Assembly (NCBI GenBank): GCA_964343805.1
Contig: CAYFLR010000043.1
Location: forward strand, 1-51,654
Length of the DNA: 51,654 bases
From: CAYFLR01 sp964343805
Lineage (GTDB): Bacteria; Bdellovibrionota_B; Oligoflexia; CAYFLR01
Reading direction: 5' to 3'
Under the pieces are notes generated by a model. It was not told the DNA's origin, did no database searches, and was given only the letters and a program-made list of their open reading frames with translations. Positions 49,637 to 51,654 of the stretch are shown here, one piece after another; within the stretch, counting starts at the first letter, position 1; each line of letters opens with the position of its first letter. The translations under genes and the position numbers were made by a program.

Positions 49637-51654
49637 ATGTCATCATTACTTACTCATAAAGTGGCACCCAAAGCCCTATTTTTTTCCCTACTGGTCTTTT
49701 GTTCTTTCATTGCCTATCATCTTATCTATATAAAACCGAACTATCATAAAAAGCTCATGAGCCAAACTGAAATTCAAGCAGGTTTAGTGGCGAATCATTT
49801 GAACAACTACCTCAAAGAATTAGGTATCTCACTTGATAGCAGGATAAATGACCCCACCCTCATTAAAGAATTTACTATTATCCGCAGAGATTTTGATCTA
49901 ATGAAACTAAAAGTTTTTTCTCCAACCGGCTTAGTGGTATTCAGTACCGACCCGCAAAATATAGGTGAGATGAACCAAAAAAGTTACTTTCATCAAATTG
50001 TGACCCAGGGAAAAAACTATAGCAAAATCGTAGCAAAAAACACCAAAAGTGCNNNNNNNNNNAAGGAAAAACAGTTCCTATCGATGTGGTGGAATCCTAT
50101 ATTCCCTTTATGAGCCAAGAAGGTCAATTTCAAGGGGCAGTTGAAGTCTATTTTAATGTATCAAAACAAAAAAAAGATCTAGATACCTTTTTTTATGAAT
50201 CTCTCTTTACCCTATTGATGCTTTGTGGAGTCTTTCTGCTACTATTTATAGCAGTTTTGAAAATCTATGTTTACAGTGACCAAAAAAGAACGGAAATTGA
50301 AAAACTGGTTCAGGATCAAGCTAACTTCTTAAAAAATGTTATGGACTCTCTCACCCATCCTTTTTATGTGATAGATGCTAAAACCTATGAAATATTATTA
50401 TGCAATGATCACCCTATTTTTGGAGAGAATTGGGACAAAAAGCCCTGCCATCAGACCATTTATCAAAAAGACACACCATGTCATGATGGTCCCAATGCCT
50501 GTCCCATCAAAGAGGTCCTAAATACCAAAAACCATGTTCAAATGGAACATCGAGTCACTGATAAAGAGGGGACTTTATCCTTTCACCTTAAACATGGCTA
50601 CCCCGTGCTAGATGAAAAGCAAGAGGTGCAATCGGTGATTGTTTATTCCATAGATATTACCAAAGAAAAGCAGATCCAAAATCGTCTTGTCCAGTCAGAA
50701 AAAATGGCCTCCTTAGGAACCATTGCATCCGGAATCGCTCATGAACTAAAAAACCCTTTAGCCTCGATTTTAGGCTTTGCTGACATCTCGCTGAGAGATG
50801 AAAACTTAGATAGTAAAACCCATGATACTTTCTTCAAGAGCCAAGATGCTGGCTCCCGCATGAAAGTTATAATAGATTATTAAAGAACATTTTCTCAAGA
50901 TGATGAAAATAATGAATGGCAAATACTCAATGTGAATGAGGTGGTAGTTGGTTGTATATCCAATGCCAAATTGCAGCTAGACCATCATGAAGTGGCTTTA
51001 AGTCTCGATTTTAGCCCCATGGAATTTAACATCAATGCTAATAGTATTATTTTAGAAAAGGGACTGCAAAACCTCATCCAAAATAGCTTAGAAGCCTTTG
51101 CGAGGCAACCAGAGAGCAAGGGAAACCAGTGTATTATTTTCAAAACCCTTCCTAAGGAGGGCAATCAAGTTCAAATTATTTATCAAGATAATGGTCCCGG
51201 AATTACTCCTGAACACTATAACCGGATTCTTGAACCCTTTTTCACCACCAAGGAAACTGGGCAGGGTTCCGGTATGGGATTGGCTGTTTTATTGGGAATC
51301 GTACAAGATCATGGTGGTGATTTGGAAGTGATACCCATGGCGGAAAATGAAGGGGCCAAGTTCTGCATCTCTCTCCCGCTAGCTGATGAAAAAGAAAAGA
51401 TTGTTCAGGAAGATAAAAAAGAAAATGGGGCACCTCCGGAGGAGATAGACTACGAACCGAAGAATCCATTGCCTACTATCATAATCATAGATGATGAGCC
51501 TGACTTAGTAGAAATTGTCACTTGCTACTTAGAAGATCATTTCACCTGCCTTCCTTTCACCGATTCGGTGAAGGCAATAAAAGCCATCGAGAAAGAAACG
51601 CCATTAGATATGATATTAACTGATTAAAAATGCCAGACAAGACCGGCATTGATG
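49637..51654 (+). CDS. Hybrid sensor histidine kinase with receiver domain, interrupted and partial
   Basis: Start at the ATG 49637 (TTG at 49631 is an alternative). Order: membrane helix, Cache-like periplasmic sensor, second helix, PAS domain with a Cys-rich loop (KPCHQTIYQKDTPC, GPNACP), HisKA (IASGIAHELKNPLASILGF), HATPase (GLQNLIQNSLEAF, DNGPGI, GSGMGLAV) and a receiver (IIIIDDEPDLVEIV, phosphoacceptor Asp in MILTD). The gene is broken in three places: the N gap at 50053-50062 (true length 2 modulo 3), a TAA at 50881-50883 where IIDY-stop-RTFSQDD is expected to read through (likely a Leu codon TTA), and a TAA at 51625-51627 where TD-x-KMP is expected. It runs off the window at 51654. Confidence 0.85.
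50053..50062. other. Assembly gap inside the histidine kinase gene
   Basis: Ten N, a placeholder. The frames on both sides show that the real gap must be 2 modulo 3 bases. It falls in the sensor region before GKTVPIDVVESYIPF and is probably short. Confidence 0.95.

Noticed and set aside
1..51654. CRISPR array, insertion sequence, tRNA or rRNA
   Set aside because: I found no repeated spacers, transposase, inverted terminal repeats with target duplications, or cloverleaf/CCA patterns.

Overview
The window is about 51.6 kb of AT-rich bacterial DNA, densely coding, with Shine-Dalgarno sites of the GGAGG type and an unusually high share of exported proteins. At least nine genes start with a lipoprotein signal peptide, and several more encode outer-membrane barrels or large periplasmic proteins. 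Together with two good sigma-54 promoters, a MoxR/DUF58/TgpA cluster and a transglutaminase-elicitor-like protein, this suggests a Gram-negative of the Bdellovibrio/Bacteriovorax type (Bdellovibrionota, formerly Deltaproteobacteria). That placement is an inference from gene content. No rRNA, tRNA, insertion sequence or CRISPR array is visible. Two runs of ten N (10892-10901, 50053-50062) lie inside genes, so this is a draft scaffold.

Layout. 1-6000: start of an unknown gene, a serine-hydrolase-like lipoprotein (minus), a carboxypeptidase-regulatory-like lipoprotein, pgpA, an unknown membrane protein and a small lipoprotein. 6100-8300: a TetR regulator and a metallo-beta-lactamase-fold enzyme behind one consensus promoter with a nested palindromic operator, then a parvulin. 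8300-9840: a DUF2089/DUF4097 pair. 10000-14660: inner-membrane RND/MMPL exporter, periplasmic LolA-like protein and outer-membrane barrel in one operon. 14700-22400: secreted unknowns, an SPL-like radical SAM protein, an acyltransferase and two large lipoproteins, one behind a sigma-54 promoter. 22370-24240: dnaK without grpE or dnaJ next to it. 24410-30382 (minus): OsmC, an outer-membrane protein, a nucleotidyltransferase-like protein with a signal peptide, MoxR, DUF58 and TgpA. 30500-40440: a barrel protein, a transglutaminase-elicitor-like lipoprotein, a Cys/His lipoprotein, a 1442-residue periplasmic coiled-coil protein with a sigma-54 promoter, a TM2 protein and a DUF3943-like protein. 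40440-49520: secreted unknowns, a DEAD-box helicase, a second Cys/His lipoprotein, an alpha/beta-hydrolase lipoprotein, a cytosine/MTA-deaminase-type amidohydrolase and a pseudopilin-like protein. 49637-end: a hybrid histidine kinase.

The most striking pattern is that four conserved reading frames (TgpA, the transglutaminase elicitor, the histidine kinase and its receiver) are each cut by a single in-frame TAA with family-typical sequence continuing in the same frame on both sides. A fifth gene (the serine hydrolase) has a TAG followed by a plausible final helix, and a sixth (the barrel protein) has a one-base deletion in a T run. Since most intact genes here also end in TAA, wholesale recoding is unlikely. 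The choice is between assembly or consensus errors, recent gene decay, and stop-codon readthrough.
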